Below are positions 10,449 to 22,269 of a stretch of DNA of 64,000 nt, piece by piece. The stretch's first letter is position 1. Each line of letters opens with the position of its first letter. Under the pieces are notes generated by a model. That model searched no databases. It was not told the origin of the DNA and saw only the letters and a list, made by a program, of their open reading frames with translations. This DNA is from Saccharum officinarum (Eukaryota > Streptophyta > Magnoliopsida > Poales > Poaceae), in contig CM036160.1 in assembly GCA_020631735.1 (NCBI GenBank), positions 114,000,680-114,064,679 on the forward strand. Direction: 5' to 3'. The translations under genes were made by a program, and so were the position numbers.

Positions 10449-12034
10449 TGAAAGGATCAAGATGCCCAAGAGGGGGGTGAATTGGGCTTTTCTAAAAATT
10501 AATTGCAAGAATTAAATCCTACAAGCCGGAATTCACCCCTAGTGCCTACTCGTGTTCCTAGAGAGTCTACCGTTAAAAAGTTTTGCACCCTAGTTTCCAA
10601 TCCTAGTCTAGCAAGGCAATTCTAGGAATGTAAAACAAGCAATGAAAGTAAATACGAGAAAGTAATTGCTTGAATGTAAAGGGGGCAAGGAACACGGCGA
10701 TGTTTTTCCGAGGTATCGGAGAGTCGTCACTCCCCACTAGTCCTCGTTGGAGCACCCGCGCAAGGGTGTCGCTCCCCCTTGATCCGCGCAAGGATCAAGT
10801 GCTCTCTACGGGTTGATTCTTCGACACTCCGTCGCGGCGAATCACCCAAAACCGCTCACAACTTGAGTTGGGTCATCCACAAGCTCCGCCGGATGATCAC
10901 CAAACTCCCAATCACCACCGAGCCGTCTAGGTGATGGCGATCACCAAGAGTAACAAGCTAGAACTCTCACTTGACCACAACGAGCCCAAATGAGGAGGTG
11001 GATGCACACTTGCTACTCTCGAATCACTAGTGAGGAAACTCAAACTTTGATTCTCAAATCTCTATCCTCACTAGAGCTCTTGCACTCCCTTGCACTCTAA
11101 AGGGTTTTCTCAGATGTTTGAATGAGCAAGAGACCTCTAAAAGAGGTGGAGGGGTTGTATTTATACACCCCTCAGAGAAAATGAACCGTTACTTTCTGAC
11201 ACGGGGTCACCGGACGCGCCGGTGCAACGCACCGGACGCGCCGGTCCCCCGTAACGGTCAAAACCCGTTTTTGAAATCGAACCACCGGACGCACCGGTCA
11301 GGTAGCACCGGACGCGTCCGACGTGCAAGGGTGCTTACTGGATTCACACCGGACGCGAGGCCGCGTCCGATGCCTGAAGACCGGACGCGTCCGGTCCTCT
11401 CAGGACCTTACTGGACTCGCACCGGACTCGCCGATCAAGTCCAGTAACGCGTCCGACGGGTGTTCTCTCTCGGTGACACGTGTCGGTCGCTGACCACCGC
11501 GTCCGGTCCTCGCGAGGACCGCGTCCGGTGATCAGGGCTGAACCCTAACAGCGGTAACGAATACACCGGACGCGTCCGGTGTTCCCGAAGACCGCGTCCG
11601 GTGCCTAGAAAACAGCCCGAAACGCGTCGCAACTTCAACCAAGTTGCTTCTAACTGAACCTTGAGCTAATCTAGGGTTGCCTAGCGCCAAGTTTAACAAG
11701 TGTGCACCACACCTAAACATAGGACTCGCCTAGGTCAAGCTACCCATTCATGCCCCCCTTTATAGTACGGCCAAAAGAGAAAAACGAAGATCCTAACGAC
11801 TATTCCGAATGTGTCTCAACACTTCGTCATCCGGAACTAACCGTCCTTAATCTTGACGTCACTCTTTTGAAAACCGAAACGATTTCCATCAAGGGACACG
11901 AAGCCACAATGCTCAAAGCAGTTATCACCTCCATGACCTAACTTACCAATGTCTCTGCAAAACACACGTTAGTCATGGTAATAAAGTGTTGTCATTAATT
12001 ACCGAAACCAAACCTTGGGGCCTAGATGCTTTCA
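10449..12034 (-). repeat. Sirevirus LTR (3' LTR in element sense)
   Basis: 1586 bp, starts TGAAAGGATC and ends GATGCTTTCA on the plus strand. It carries a dense cluster of CACCGGACGCG / CGCGTCCGGTG words at about 11207-11610, including a full palindrome near 11565 (CACCGGACGCGTCCGGTG). Conserved palindromes of this kind are a published hallmark of Sirevirus LTRs and probably act in element transcription. Confidence 0.95.
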
Positions 12035-12050
12035 ATCTCCCCCTTTTTGG
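12035..12050 (-). other. Polypurine tract of the Sirevirus
   Basis: Minus-strand CCAAAAAGGGGGAGAT abuts the 3' LTR and would prime plus-strand DNA synthesis. Further GGGGGAG words lie at about 12427-12456 on the same strand, as expected for the repeated polypurine tracts of Sireviruses. Confidence 0.8.
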
Positions 12051-12480
12051 TGATTGATGACAACACTAAGTTTCAAAGGATTAGAGTGAAGGTTTTCGAG
12101 CATGCTTGGTTCACATAAGCAAAAGACAATAAGCATAAAAGGTTAGGAATTGCTTATGTGCTCCAAGCCAAAAGAGTGTACTTCATAAGATAAGACAAAA
12201 AGCGTTAGTACACATAAAGATATAGCTCATAAGTAATCGGAGTAAGGCACGGAAGCACAACCTTAGAGCTATAGCTAAAACGGTGACATATATTAATCAC
12301 TGAGACGGATAACACATTAAGACTCAAAGTTTACTATTCAACGACAATGCCACACGAATGCAATGCTGAAAATAAACATGATATGCATGAATGTAGCACA
12401 CGAAAAACGAAAACCCACTAACAAACTCCCCCTGAAACTACTCTCTCTCCCCCTTTGGCATCAAGCGCCAAAAAACCAAT

Positions 12481-14955
12481 CTAATCTGACGGGGGGACAG
12501 ACGGAGTCGTGTCGGGTGCCGAGGTGCGCGGAGTGATCACGAAGTGAAGCGAATCGCCCTCGGAGTCTGAGCTATCTGGCTGACCCTCTGAAGAAGCTCG
12601 TGGCTGCGAAGCGGTCTGGGTCTGAGCAGGAACAGGCACTGACTGTGTAGCAACAAGTGGATCTGTCTGAGTGACCTGAGCCTGAAGTGCGCCAGTAGCT
12701 GGGGGGTCTGTCGAGGCAACTGAAGAAGGGAGGGTCTCTGTAGTCCCGGTCCCTGTCACTGGTGGAACGACTGCCTCAGAAGCTGACAACCCTGACGAAG
12801 TGTGAAACGTAGTCGTATGCGAGGGTGTCGGCTGACCAGTCAACTCGCTGTAGGTGGCACTGAAATCACCAAGAGGTGTGCCTGTCAAGAGATGTGGGCG
12901 AGGCTGGTCTGACGGTGTAAACCCCGTATGGATAGGTGTGAAGCTCGGGGACTGAAAAGACTGGGGAACCTGCTGCTGTGGAGATGTAAACTGTAAGCTC
13001 GGCTGTCCCTGACTCGACGGACCACTGGAATGCAAAGCCTGAGTCATGACAGAAGCTGGCGGAGGAACCCCAACTGTGATGAGATGCCGCAGAAGATCCA
13101 TGTACTGCTGCTGACTCTGTCGCTGCATCTCAACCTGCTGCCTCTGGATCTCTAGCTGCTGTCGCTGAAACTCGTCCTGGCGAGCCTGAATCTGTGCTAG
13201 TGCTGCAGCTGTATCCTGTGCCTGGCGCTGTATCTGCTGCTGCTGCTCCTGAGCCTGGGTCAACCTCTCAAGGATAGCCACCATGGCTGGGTCTGAGCGG
13301 GAGGCTGAGCCAGATCCACCGGCCTCGTGGTCGTGAGACCGAGGAGACCGGTACCTGGGGATGGGCTGATAGTCCTCATCAGTGCTGTCTGAAGTGACAT
13401 CCTCAGGTATCCCAGCAGGCTGAGTGTCAAGGTCTGCGAGCTCTGCCTCGGCAAGCTCGTCAACTCTAGCGTCCTGCTCAGCTGCTGTCTCAGGAACATC
13501 AGGGCGCTCACGCTGTCCTGGTGCTGGAGCCTGCTCTCTAGTAACTGAAGCCCAAAGCTGTCTGATGTCATAATCAGGGAATGCTGTAGTAGTGTTGGCA
13601 ATCTCTGCCCTGATCTCTGGTGGCATCTGGATAGCAGATCTGATAATGAAGCAAATCCAGTGGGCATAGGGAAGCTGACGGTTACCCTTGAAGCCCTCAG
13701 CAATGGTGTCCTCCATCTCACTCAGGATAAGATCCCAGATATCAAACTGTCGCTGTGTCATGAGGTGGTGAACAACCCAAAGCTGCATCCTCGTCAGTCC
13801 CTCTCTGTAGCCAAGTCTGGGTAGTAGAGTGCGTCTGAGTATAGCATCCAGAACTCGGGCTAGAGGTGTCAGGCTGGCAGGTGTACGACGTGACCCTTCG
13901 CCAAAAGGCTCGCGAAAACAGGGTCGAACCAGGTCGGTGGGTGGCACTGAACCGCCGTGAGGGCGTCTGGGAGGTGGAGTCTGACCATAGCACAACTGGT
14001 GGATCCTCGTGTCAGAAGCAGGTAGTCTGAGGATCTCTCGGGCTCTGGAGCTGTAGAGTCTGTGATCGCGGCCTCTGAATGCAAAGTGAATAAACTCATG
14101 AGCAGGATCAATCCACAAAGAAGCATAGAACTCCCTGACCCATGTGCCGCAGTAAGCACCTGTCCGTCCAAGTAGATCTGATAAGCCAGGCAGATAGGAC
14201 AGGTGAGGACGGAGCTGCTCTCCCACAACATCAACCAATGCCTCTAGTCGACATACCCTCTGAGGTCTGAAAGCAATGCCACTGTCAACTAGGGCCCTGT
14301 AGAAGTCCTCCTGAAGTGGGGTATAGAAACCCTCTGAAGCACTGGCATCTCTGACAGGTGGAAACCATCGGCTGACCTCCACAAACCTCAAGCTCTTCAC
14401 CTGACGTGAAGAAGCACCCCTCAGGTCTAAGTGCACGACCGGGGGTGACCCTCTAACTCTGGGAGGAGGTCGTGCTCCACGACGCGGGCCCTCTGGCCTG
14501 GGTGTCACCTGTGAACGAGCACGTGTGGAGCGGCGACGTGGTGGAGACTGAGCTGCCTGCTCCTCTGTATCCTCAGTGGCCTGTGGAGCCTCAGTAGTCT
14601 GGGTAGCCTCAGTAGCGGGTGTAGTCTCTGTAGCCTGTGTCTGCTCTGAGGGAGGATCAACTGACATCTGCTCTGAAGGTGCTGTATCCTCGGTACCCTC
14701 AGTGGCCTCTGTGCCGAGCTGTCGACCTTCAAGGTGAAAGCGACGCTCGCCTATGTGCAAGCCACTGCGTCTGCCACCTCTCTCTGCCTGCTCTGCGGCG
14801 TCTGCCACAGCCTGAGCGACCTCTGCATCTGAAAGTGTCCTCCTCTTCTTCTTGACTGCAAACTTGATGCGCTTACCACGCGCAATCTCATCACGACGGG
14901 GAGGACTGTTGTCCCCGTCACCAGGAGCACCACCGGCGTTCTTGCAACGCACCAT
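12481..14955 (-). CDS. Third ORF of the Sirevirus (env position), 824 codons
   Basis: Open minus-strand frame from the ATG at 14955 (MVRCKNAGG) to 12481, between pol and the 3' LTR, where some Sireviruses carry an 'env-like' gene. In order: a basic N-terminus (KRIKFAVKKKRRTLSD, a possible nuclear signal), a Thr/Glu-rich linker, an Arg/Pro-rich segment, and a folded-looking domain of roughly residues 170-440. That domain has WVREFYASLWIDP, FAFRGRDHRLYSS, REILRLPAS and QLWVVHHLMT, resembling the 'putative plant transposon protein' domain of plant elements. Then come an acidic linker, a Gln-rich coiled coil (about 562-632) and a Ser/Thr/Pro-rich tail. I see no signal peptide or clear membrane segment, so a retroviral envelope role is doubtful. 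Function unknown. Confidence 0.8.
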   Translation of the reverse strand: MVRCKNAGGAPGDGDNSPPRRDEIARGKRIKFAVKKKRRTLSDAEVAQAVADAAEQAERGGRRSGLHIGERRFHLEGRQLGTEATEGTEDTAPSEQMSVDPPSEQTQATETTPATEATQTTEAPQATEDTEEQAAQSPPRRRSTRARSQVTPRPEGPRRGARPPPRVRGSPPVVHLDLRGASSRQVKSLRFVEVSRWFPPVRDASASEGFYTPLQEDFYRALVDSGIAFRPQRVCRLEALVDVVGEQLRPHLSYLPGLSDLLGRTGAYCGTWVREFYASLWIDPAHEFIHFAFRGRDHRLYSSRAREILRLPASDTRIHQLCYGQTPPPRRPHGGSVPPTDLVRPCFREPFGEGSRRTPASLTPLARVLDAILRRTLLPRLGYREGLTRMQLWVVHHLMTQRQFDIWDLILSEMEDTIAEGFKGNRQLPYAHWICFIIRSAIQMPPEIRAEIANTTTAFPDYDIRQLWASVTREQAPAPGQRERPDVPETAAEQDARVDELAEAELADLDTQPAGIPEDVTSDSTDEDYQPIPRYRSPRSHDHEAGGSGSASRSDPAMVAILERLTQAQEQQQQIQRQAQDTAAALAQIQARQDEFQRQQLEIQRQQVEMQRQSQQQYMDLLRHLITVGVPPPASVMTQALHSSGPSSQGQPSLQFTSPQQQVPQSFQSPSFTPIHTGFTPSDQPRPHLLTGTPLGDFSATYSELTGQPTPSHTTTFHTSSGLSASEAVVPPVTGTGTTETLPSSVASTDPPATGALQAQVTQTDPLVATQSVPVPAQTQTASQPRASSEGQPDSSDSEGDSLHFVITPRTSAPDTTPSVPPSD

Positions 14956-16632
14956 GCTGACTGACTGCCTGAAAACCTCTGTGAGATGATGAACTGACAC
15001 TCGAGAGGCTTGGCCTCAATCCGTATCCGCAGGCTTGGCCTCGGATTTAGCAAACAGATCTGACCCGGCACACCGACTGACTCGCTGCACGTATGGAATA
15101 GAGAGATATACAATAAGCATATATATATCTAAAGATACGAAACCCTAGATAGCAAGCACGTGAGATACGAAGTGAAACGACGCTAAGCTACCTCGGATCG
15201 ACGAGACGACGGTGAAGGGACGAGGTGATCTAGTTCGCGAGAACTCCCGAGATCGGCGATCGAGCACTGAAACGACCAATTGAGATAGCAATGAATAGTT
15301 ATGGTCAACGGCAAGCCCTAAAGGTGAAAAGGAATTGAAAGGACTTCGAATCGACAACGGAATCGAGACGAACTGTTACCTCGAGAAACCCTAGGGTTGA
15401 AGGAAACCCTTGGCTAGGGTTTAGGGGTAAACTCTAGGAGGAAATCTCGGCCGAAGGATGGGATCGAGGTGCCCGGGCGCACGAGGGAGTAGATGTGGCG
15501 CTGGAGGAGAGTCACGGTGCGGGCTGGCTCGCCGGCGGTGAGAGAAGGCGGCGTTTGGCGGCGGCGCGGCGAGTGGCGCGGCAAACAGCAGCTGTGGTGC
15601 GGGCGCTGCGCGAGGGAGCGAATGCGGGCGAGCTGAGCGGTGCAGCGCGATGGGAGCCGCCGGAGAGAAGGAAGGAGGCAGGTGAGTGGCGGCTCCGGCG
15701 GATTTGTCACGGCGGGTCGGCGAGACAAGGCGGCGGCGGCGGATTCGTACGGTTGAAGAAAAGAAAAGAAAAACGATTCGGTTATATGAGGGCGAGATCC
15801 GCTCGATCTGGTAGCACCGGACGCGGTGGTCAAAATCACCGGACGCGGTGGTGCAGCGTCCGGTGACACTCCAGTAAGCGCCTGGAGTCACCGGGCGCGT
15901 CCGGTGAGGACAGACCGGACGCGGTCAGAGTCCGATGGCTGAGTGCTCGGGAATTCATCGCGGAGCACCGGACGCGGTGGTGGTAGCCGGGGCCGGACGC
16001 GGTGGTGGTCAGAGGCGCGTCCGGTGCAGCGTCCGGTGCCTAGATCTGGACTTTGTCTTCTGGAAAACCGGACGCGCTGGTGAACGCCGGGACCGGACGC
16101 GGTGGTGAAGCAACACTGCGTCCGGTGCAGCGTCCGGTCGCTGTTTTTCGCCATTCTTCATTCCGAACTTCGACGCGACTTCTCCCAATCAAGTTCCAAT
16201 TCAAAGAGACGCAAATAAACACCAATTGGAACCCGATATGAGTGACCTCACTCAAACCCTCAAATTTTTTAAAATATTTTGCCTTAGGCTAGTATTATTT
16301 TTACGAAAATAGGCAATAAACACCCGAGGAGCAACGTATGGCCATGCAATAGAGTTTTTGGACCTTTAGGAGCGTCAAATGCTCTCTCTATTCATGGACG
16401 AACACAGAGGTTGCTCAAAGCTAAACCGAAAAGAAACGACAAACAAACAACCATGCAAATGCAATGCAATACAAGAAAGTAAAGCTAGGTTGCTTGTCAA
16501 GTTTGATCCACGGTTAGGCTTCTTCACTCCTCCAAAGGAGGGTTATCGTAACCGTGTTAGCCAAGCCCTAAATGCATTGCGATAAAGTAAACGTGACATA
16601 TGATACAATGCAATGCAAGGGACAACACGCGC
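14956..16632 (-). other. Sirevirus pol-to-ORF3 spacer with CCGGACGCG repeats
   Basis: Untranslated spacer of about 1.7 kb. At 15810-16140 it holds at least six copies of ACCGGACGCGGTGGT-like words plus inverted GCGTCCGGT words, the same vocabulary as the LTR palindromes. Short overlapping frames at 15414-15891 are by-products of GC-rich DNA. The spacing suggests a regulatory block, perhaps the promoter for ORF3, but that is inference. Confidence 0.6.
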
Positions 16633-19600
16633 TCATTTTTTAAAGTTACTTGAATCAAGCACATTAAGTTCACTTCTTAGCCTACAAAAGGTAGCCTCGT
16701 CCAAAGGTTTAGTGAAGATATCCGCTAATTGATTTTCACTTCGTACACCTTCTAGTGATATGTCATTTTTAGCAACGTGATCTCTTAGAAAGTGATGGCG
16801 GATATCAATGTGCTTGGTGCGAGAGTGTTGTACCGGATTATTAGCAATTTTAACGGCACTTTCATTGTCACATAAAAGTGGCACCTTTTCAAGAACAACT
16901 CCATAGTCTAGGAGGGTTTGTTTCATATATAAGATTTGTGCACAACAAGCCCCCGCGGCAATGTATTCCGCCTCGGCGGTGGACAAAGCCACACTATTTT
17001 GCTTTTTAGATGACCAAGATACTAGTGATCTCCCAAGCAAATGGCACCCTCCGGATGTGCTTTTTCTATCAATTTTGCAACCGGCATAATCCGAATCGGA
17101 ATAGCCAACTAGTTGGAATCTAGCTCCTTTGGGATACCATAAACCAATACTTGGGGTGTGCTTAAGATATCTTAGGATTCTTTTTACGGCACTTAAGTGA
17201 GGTTCTTTAGGGCACGCTTGAAAGCGAGCACACATGCACACACTAAACATGATATCGGGCCTAGATGCGGTAAGGTACAACAAGCTACCAATCATAGAAC
17301 GGTAGAGAGTTTGATCAACCGGTTTACCTCCCTCATCTAGGTCGAGATGTCCATTTGATGGCATTGGGGTCTTGATTGGCTTGCATTCTTCCATCTTGAA
17401 TCTTTTGAGAAAATCCTTGGTATACTTTTCTTGAGAGATGAAAATCCATTCTCTCATTTGCTTGACTTGAAAACCAAGGAAGAATGTGAGCTCACCAATC
17501 ATTGACATCTCGAACTCCTTCGACATCAATTCACCAAATTCCTTGCAATAATCTTCATTTGTTGACCCGAAGATGATATCATCAACATATACTTGACAAA
17601 TAAAGATCTCCCCATTAAGCTTCTTGGTGAATAGTGTGGTGTCGACCTTCCCAATGGTGAAGCCCTTCTCAATGAGGAAGTCCCGGAGGCGCTCATACCA
17701 CGCTCTAGGGGCTTGCTTGAGCCCATATAGCGCCTTGGACAATCTATAAACATGATTAGGATATCTAGGGTCTTCAAACCCGGGAGGTTGATTGACATAG
17801 ACTAGTTCATTAATAAAGCCATTTAAGAATGCACTTTTCACATCCATTTGATATAGTCTCATATCATGGTGTGATGCATATGCAAGAAGGATACGGATGG
17901 CTTCAAGTCTTGCAACGGGTGCAAAGGTCTCTCCAAAATCAAGGCCTTCAACTTGAGAGAACCCCTTTGCTACTAGTCTTGCCTTGTTCCTCACTACTAT
18001 GCCTTGGTCATCTTGCTTGTTTCGGAACACCCACTTGGTTCCAATGACTCTTGCACCTTTAGGATGCTCTTCAAGTGTCCATACTTGATTGCGGGTGAAG
18101 TTGTTCAATTCTTCATGCATGGCATTCACCCAATCCGGATCTTGAAGAGCTTCTTCTACATTCTTAGGTTCAACACAAGAGACAAAAGAGTGATGTTCAA
18201 CAAAAGAAGCTAGCTTTTGAGATCGAGTCATTACTCCCTTTGTAGGACTCCCTATGATGAGTTCTTGTGGATGAGCTTGAAGTAGAGGTGAGTTTCTTCT
18301 ATCAACCACTTGAGGAGGTGGATGGGGAGCATCAACATCTTGTGCTTGTGCCTCGGCTTGTTCATGAGAGACATAAGTATCTTCATTTTCAACTCTCTCA
18401 TTCTTGTCATCATCTTGAGGCACACGTGATGAAGATGGTGGATCAATGATTTGCACATCGTCTTCATCATCTTTTGGCTTGATGTCTCCCACCGGCATGT
18501 TTTTCATGGCCTCCCTCAAGGGTTCATCACCTACATCATCACAATTCTCAATTGCTCCTTGGGAGCCGTTAGATTCATCAAATTCCACATCATATGTTTC
18601 TTCAACCAACCCGGTGGCATGGTTAAATACTCTATATGCTTTGGACTTTGATGAGTAACCAACAAGAAAACCAATATCACAACGTCTTTGAAACTTCCCT
18701 AGGTGTTGACGCTTCTTGTAGATGTAGCATTTGCAACCAAACACCCGGAAGAATGAGACGTCCGGCTTCTTCCCATTTAGCAACTCATAGGGGGTCTTGC
18801 CAAGAAACTTTTGGAGGAAGAGGCGATTTGAAGCATAGCATGCGGTGTTGATTGCCTCGGCCCAAAACTTTTCCGGAGTATTGTACTCATCTAGCATTGT
18901 TCTTGCAAGAGTGATTAAGGTCCGGTTCTTTCTCTCAACTACACCATTTTGTTGAGGAGTGTAGGTTGAAGAAACTTCATGCTTGATTCCAATTTCATCA
19001 CAATAAGCTTCAATGTTGGTGTTGTCAAACTCTTTCCCATTGTCACTTCTAATCTTCTTTATCTTGACTTTGAATTCATTTTGAGCTCTCTTTGCAAACT
19101 TCTTGAAGCAACTTGCCACTTCGGATTTGTCATGAAGGAAGAAGGTCCATGTATATCTTGAGTAGTCATCCACTATCACAAGACAATAGAGATTACCACC
19201 CAAGCTCTTGTATGTTGTAGGCCCAAACAAATCCATGTGTAGAAGTTCTAGCACTCTTGAGGTTGACATGAAAGCCTTGGTGGGATGAGTGTTTGCAACT
19301 TGTTTGCCCGCTTGACATGCACTACAAGGTTTGTCCTTTTCAAACTTCACATCCTTCAATCCTCTTACTAGTTCTTTCTTCAATAGCTTGTTGAGAGTGC
19401 TCATTCCAACATGTGCAAGCCTCCTATGCCAAAGCCAACCAAGTGAGGTCTTGGTGAACAAACATGTCATCAAATTTGCATCTTCGGAGGTGAAGTCAAC
19501 AAGATAAAGATTGTTATATCTAAAGCCTTTGAATATCACTTGCTTGTCATCTATCTTTGAAACTTCAACTTCATTTGGTGTGAACAAGCATTGGAAGCCA

Positions 19601-19857
19601 AGGTCACAAAGTTGCCCAACGGATAACAAGTTGAAACTCAATGAAGCAACATAGAGCACATTTGAGAGTGAGTGATCATTTGATATTGCAATCTTGCCTA
19701 TACCCTTGACTTTGCTCTTTGAATTATCTCCAAATGTGATCTTCTCTTGGCATATCCCATTCTCTTCAATTGAGGTGAACATACGAGGATCACCGGTCAT
19801 ATGTTGAGTGCAACCACTATCAATAACCCAATGAGATCCACCGGTCTTGTAGTTCAC
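16633..19857 (-). CDS. pol: Sirevirus Pol polyprotein (PR-IN-RT-RH)
   Basis: Open frame of 1074 codons in copia order. Aspartic protease active site IDSGC is at residues 12-16; the GAG-pre-integrase HHCC-type region is about 140-190 ([17 protein letters not shown]). Integrase has catalytic D209 (MDLFG), D272 (RSDNG) and E308 (NGVVERKN), a DD35E spacing. Reverse transcriptase has [23 protein letters not shown] and the YVDDI box at about 757-761. RNase H has [15 protein letters not shown] and the terminal KHIDIRHHF and ADIFTKPLD. No start codon is evident (the frame opens near a GTG), so Pol is presumably made from a Gag-Pol product. No internal stop was seen, so the enzymatic part looks complete. 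Confidence 0.95.
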   Translation of the reverse strand: MNYKTGGSHWVIDSGCTQHMTGDPRMFTSIEENGICQEKITFGDNSKSKVKGIGKIAISNDHSLSNVLYVASLSFNLLSVGQLCDLGFQCLFTPNEVEVSKIDDKQVIFKGFRYNNLYLVDFTSEDANLMTCLFTKTSLGWLWHRRLAHVGMSTLNKLLKKELVRGLKDVKFEKDKPCSACQAGKQVANTHPTKAFMSTSRVLELLHMDLFGPTTYKSLGGNLYCLVIVDDYSRYTWTFFLHDKSEVASCFKKFAKRAQNEFKVKIKKIRSDNGKEFDNTNIEAYCDEIGIKHEVSSTYTPQQNGVVERKNRTLITLARTMLDEYNTPEKFWAEAINTACYASNRLFLQKFLGKTPYELLNGKKPDVSFFRVFGCKCYIYKKRQHLGKFQRRCDIGFLVGYSSKSKAYRVFNHATGLVEETYDVEFDESNGSQGAIENCDDVGDEPLREAMKNMPVGDIKPKDDEDDVQIIDPPSSSRVPQDDDKNERVENEDTYVSHEQAEAQAQDVDAPHPPPQVVDRRNSPLLQAHPQELIIGSPTKGVMTRSQKLASFVEHHSFVSCVEPKNVEEALQDPDWVNAMHEELNNFTRNQVWTLEEHPKGARVIGTKWVFRNKQDDQGIVVRNKARLVAKGFSQVEGLDFGETFAPVARLEAIRILLAYASHHDMRLYQMDVKSAFLNGFINELVYVNQPPGFEDPRYPNHVYRLSKALYGLKQAPRAWYERLRDFLIEKGFTIGKVDTTLFTKKLNGEIFICQVYVDDIIFGSTNEDYCKEFGELMSKEFEMSMIGELTFFLGFQVKQMREWIFISQEKYTKDFLKRFKMEECKPIKTPMPSNGHLDLDEGGKPVDQTLYRSMIGSLLYLTASRPDIMFSVCMCARFQACPKEPHLSAVKRILRYLKHTPSIGLWYPKGARFQLVGYSDSDYAGCKIDRKSTSGGCHLLGRSLVSWSSKKQNSVALSTAEAEYIAAGACCAQILYMKQTLLDYGVVLEKVPLLCDNESAVKIANNPVQHSRTKHIDIRHHFLRDHVAKNDISLEGVRSENQLADIFTKPLDEATFCRLRSELNVLDSSNFKK

Positions 19858-19871
19858 CTACACACAAGAGA

Positions 19872-20876
19872 TCAAGCTTTTTGTTTAGGGACCCAAACTT
19901 GAGAGGGGCCCTTGACTTTCTCAACTAGTGACTTGGCAACCCATATTTTCTTTGGCCTATTCTTGTTTGGGGGACCCAAAAACATGACTTTCATCTTTCC
20001 ATTTGAATCTTTTCTTAGCATGTAATGAGCATTGAAGGCAAAGGGTCTAGCATGCTTGGGCAAGGGTTGTGGTGGTGGAGTTTTGCATTCATGAGCAAAA
20101 TGACCTTCTTGACCACACTCAACACATCTCTTTGGCTTGGGCTTTGATTTGCTTTGTTGTTGAGCTTTTGCCTTCTTCTCTTGATTTGCCAAGTACCCAA
20201 TACCACTTCTATCCATCTTCATCACGGTGTTCATGAGGAGCTCACTTTACAAATATTGGCCTCTTGTGAACTTGCTTAGGCCGGTCTTGAGATGCTCTTT
20301 TTCTTGCTTGAGCTTCTTGTTCTCTTCAATGAGTGACTCATTTGTTGTTTGCTTCTCAAGAGCCATCAAACCTTTGAGCTTTTTGTTCTCACTTGCAAGC
20401 TTCTCATTCTCACACTTGATCTTGGCATAATCATCATGGTTGCATGACTCAACCACACTCTTGCCTTTGCTACTAGAACCTTGCTCAATGCTTTCAATGA
20501 TCAAATCATCACATGATGTAGCTATGTCACACTTAACAACATTGTTAGTAGCATCATGTGTCTCAAGAGCAAGTTCATTAGCAACCACAAGACTATCATA
20601 GTCAATTTTTAATGTGGTGTACTTGTCTTTTAGAGAGCTATGTCTAGTGATGAGCTCATCATGCTTCCTCTCAAGTTTATCATGTTGATCTTTAAGCTCT
20701 TTATTAGAGGTTTTGAGCTCTTTGAGAGTGGAAGACATAACTTCATTTTGATCTCTAAGCTCACCACTAGTTTTTTGAGCATTTTCAAGCTTAGATGAGA
20801 GTGATTCATTTCCTTCTTGAAGATCATCATTTTCACTTCTTGTCCTTCTTATGATTTTAGTGTATTTGTTTAGCAA
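19872..20876 (-). pseudogene. gag: Sirevirus Gag C-terminal extension (coiled coil and second zinc knuckle)
   Basis: Same frame as the upstream Gag segment but separated by an in-frame TGA at 20964, and itself interrupted by TAA at 20247 (after FTRGQYL). The first part (20247-20876) is a long heptad-rich coiled coil full of Lys/Glu/Leu/Asn (for example ENEKLASENKKLKGLMALEK). The second part (19872-20234) has a second CCHC knuckle, CVECGQEGHFAHEC, then LGPPNKNRPKKIWVAKS. An extended Gag with coiled coil is characteristic of Sireviruses. Both stops look like point mutations. Confidence 0.8.
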
Positions 20877-20963
20877 TTTTACAAGTTCATCATAAGAAGG
20901 TGCATCATATTCATCATCACTATCACTATCATCATCATCATCACTATCATGGTTTTGTACCTT

Positions 20964-22216
20964 TCATTCACCCTTAGCCATAAGGCATAGGTGAGTAGTG
21001 GACGATGATGGTGAAGAAGGCGGTGAAGGTGGTGGTGAAGATGTCGGTGAAGATGATGGCCCCATCACAAATGCGGCGACCTTCTCTTTCTCATCATCGC
21101 TCTCATCTTCGGAGGAGTCACAAGATGATTCAATGTCGGTGAGCCAATCACCAACAATATATGCCTTTCCACCCTTCTTCTTCTTGTAGAACTCCTTCTT
21201 CTTGCCATCCTTCTTCTTGTATGGCTTGTTCTTCTTCTTCTCATCTTCTTCATCACTTGAATCATTTTTCTTGCCCTTGTTCTTGTTCTTGAACTTGTCT
21301 TTTGGTGGTCTAGGGCATTGATGAGCTAGGTGGCCAAGTTCACCACAATTATAGCAATCCATCTCCGAGATGGGCTTTCTCTTGCTACTTGTGAAAAATT
21401 TCTTTTTCTTGCCATCGAACTTGATGCCACTCTTGTTGAGCTTCTTTAGCATCTTGGTGGTCTTTCTCACCATGAGTGCAAGTGATTCATCATCGACATC
21501 ACTTTCACTTGAGCTTTCTTGCACAATCATGGCTTGGCCCTTCTTCTTCTTCTTGTCATGGCTAGCTTTGAAGGCCAAGTCTTTCTTCTTGGAAGATGAT
21601 GAGCCCTCTTCCGGAGTGATGTGCATGTACATCTCATGAGCATTGATCTTTCCCAATACTTGTGTCGGTGTTGCGGTGGAGAGATCACTTTGATGAAGCA
21701 CGGTGACAATGTGACCATACTTCTCAACGGGAAGAACACTCAAGATCCTCCTTGCAACATCCGATTGGCTCATTTGAGTGAGCCCAAGAGCATTGAGGTC
21801 CTCTACAAGAACATTCAAACGAGTGTACATGTCATTAGCACTTTCTTTGGGAAGCATCTCAAAAGAATTAATTTTCTTTAAAGCAATATGATAGCGTTCC
21901 TCACGCTCACTCTTAGTTCCCTCATGGAGAGCACAAAGATTTCCCACAAATCATGAGCGTTCTTTGCATTACGCACACGATTGAAAATATCTTTGCCTAA
22001 GCCCCGGTAGAGTGCATTTTTGGCCTTTGCATTCCACCGGTCGTACTTCTCCTCGTCACCAATGGGGTTTGCGGGATCCTTGATAGCGGGAAGCCCTTGG
22101 GTTGCGGCTCTAAGGCACCCGACATCTATGGCTTCGAGATACGCCTCCATGCGGATTTTCCAATATGGAAAATCATCCCCCTCAAAGGTGGGAGGTGGTC
22201 CTTCCCCGTTAGACAT
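20964..22216 (-). pseudogene. gag: Sirevirus Gag N-terminal part, frameshifted
   Basis: Starts MSNGEGPPPTFEGDDFPYWK at 22216, a copia-type Gag N-terminus (binds RNA and builds the particle). The frame is lost near 21900-21940, after NAHDLWEI, and resumes in another frame as CALHEGTKSEREERYHIALK, so a short indel breaks Gag. Downstream are KINSFEMLPKESANDMYTRL and a CCHC zinc knuckle CYNCGELGHLAHQC, then Lys-rich and acidic stretches ending at a TGA (20964). Read-through would be needed to reach the coiled-coil part. Confidence 0.85.
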
Positions 22217-22254
22217 CTTGCTCTAGGCGGTAAAGCCTAAATTAGGAGCAACAC

Positions 22255-22267
22255 GGCTCCGATACCA
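22255..22267 (-). other. Primer-binding site of the Sirevirus
   Basis: Minus-strand TGGTATCGGAGCC, two bases inside the 5' LTR (in element sense), complementary to the 3' end of initiator methionine tRNA, the usual primer of plant copia elements. Confidence 0.85.
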
Positions 22268-22269
22268 AT

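Noticed and set aside
12481..14955. Calling the Sirevirus third ORF a true envelope gene
   Set aside because: Position fits the 'env-like' label, but no signal peptide, membrane segment or surface-protein feature is visible.
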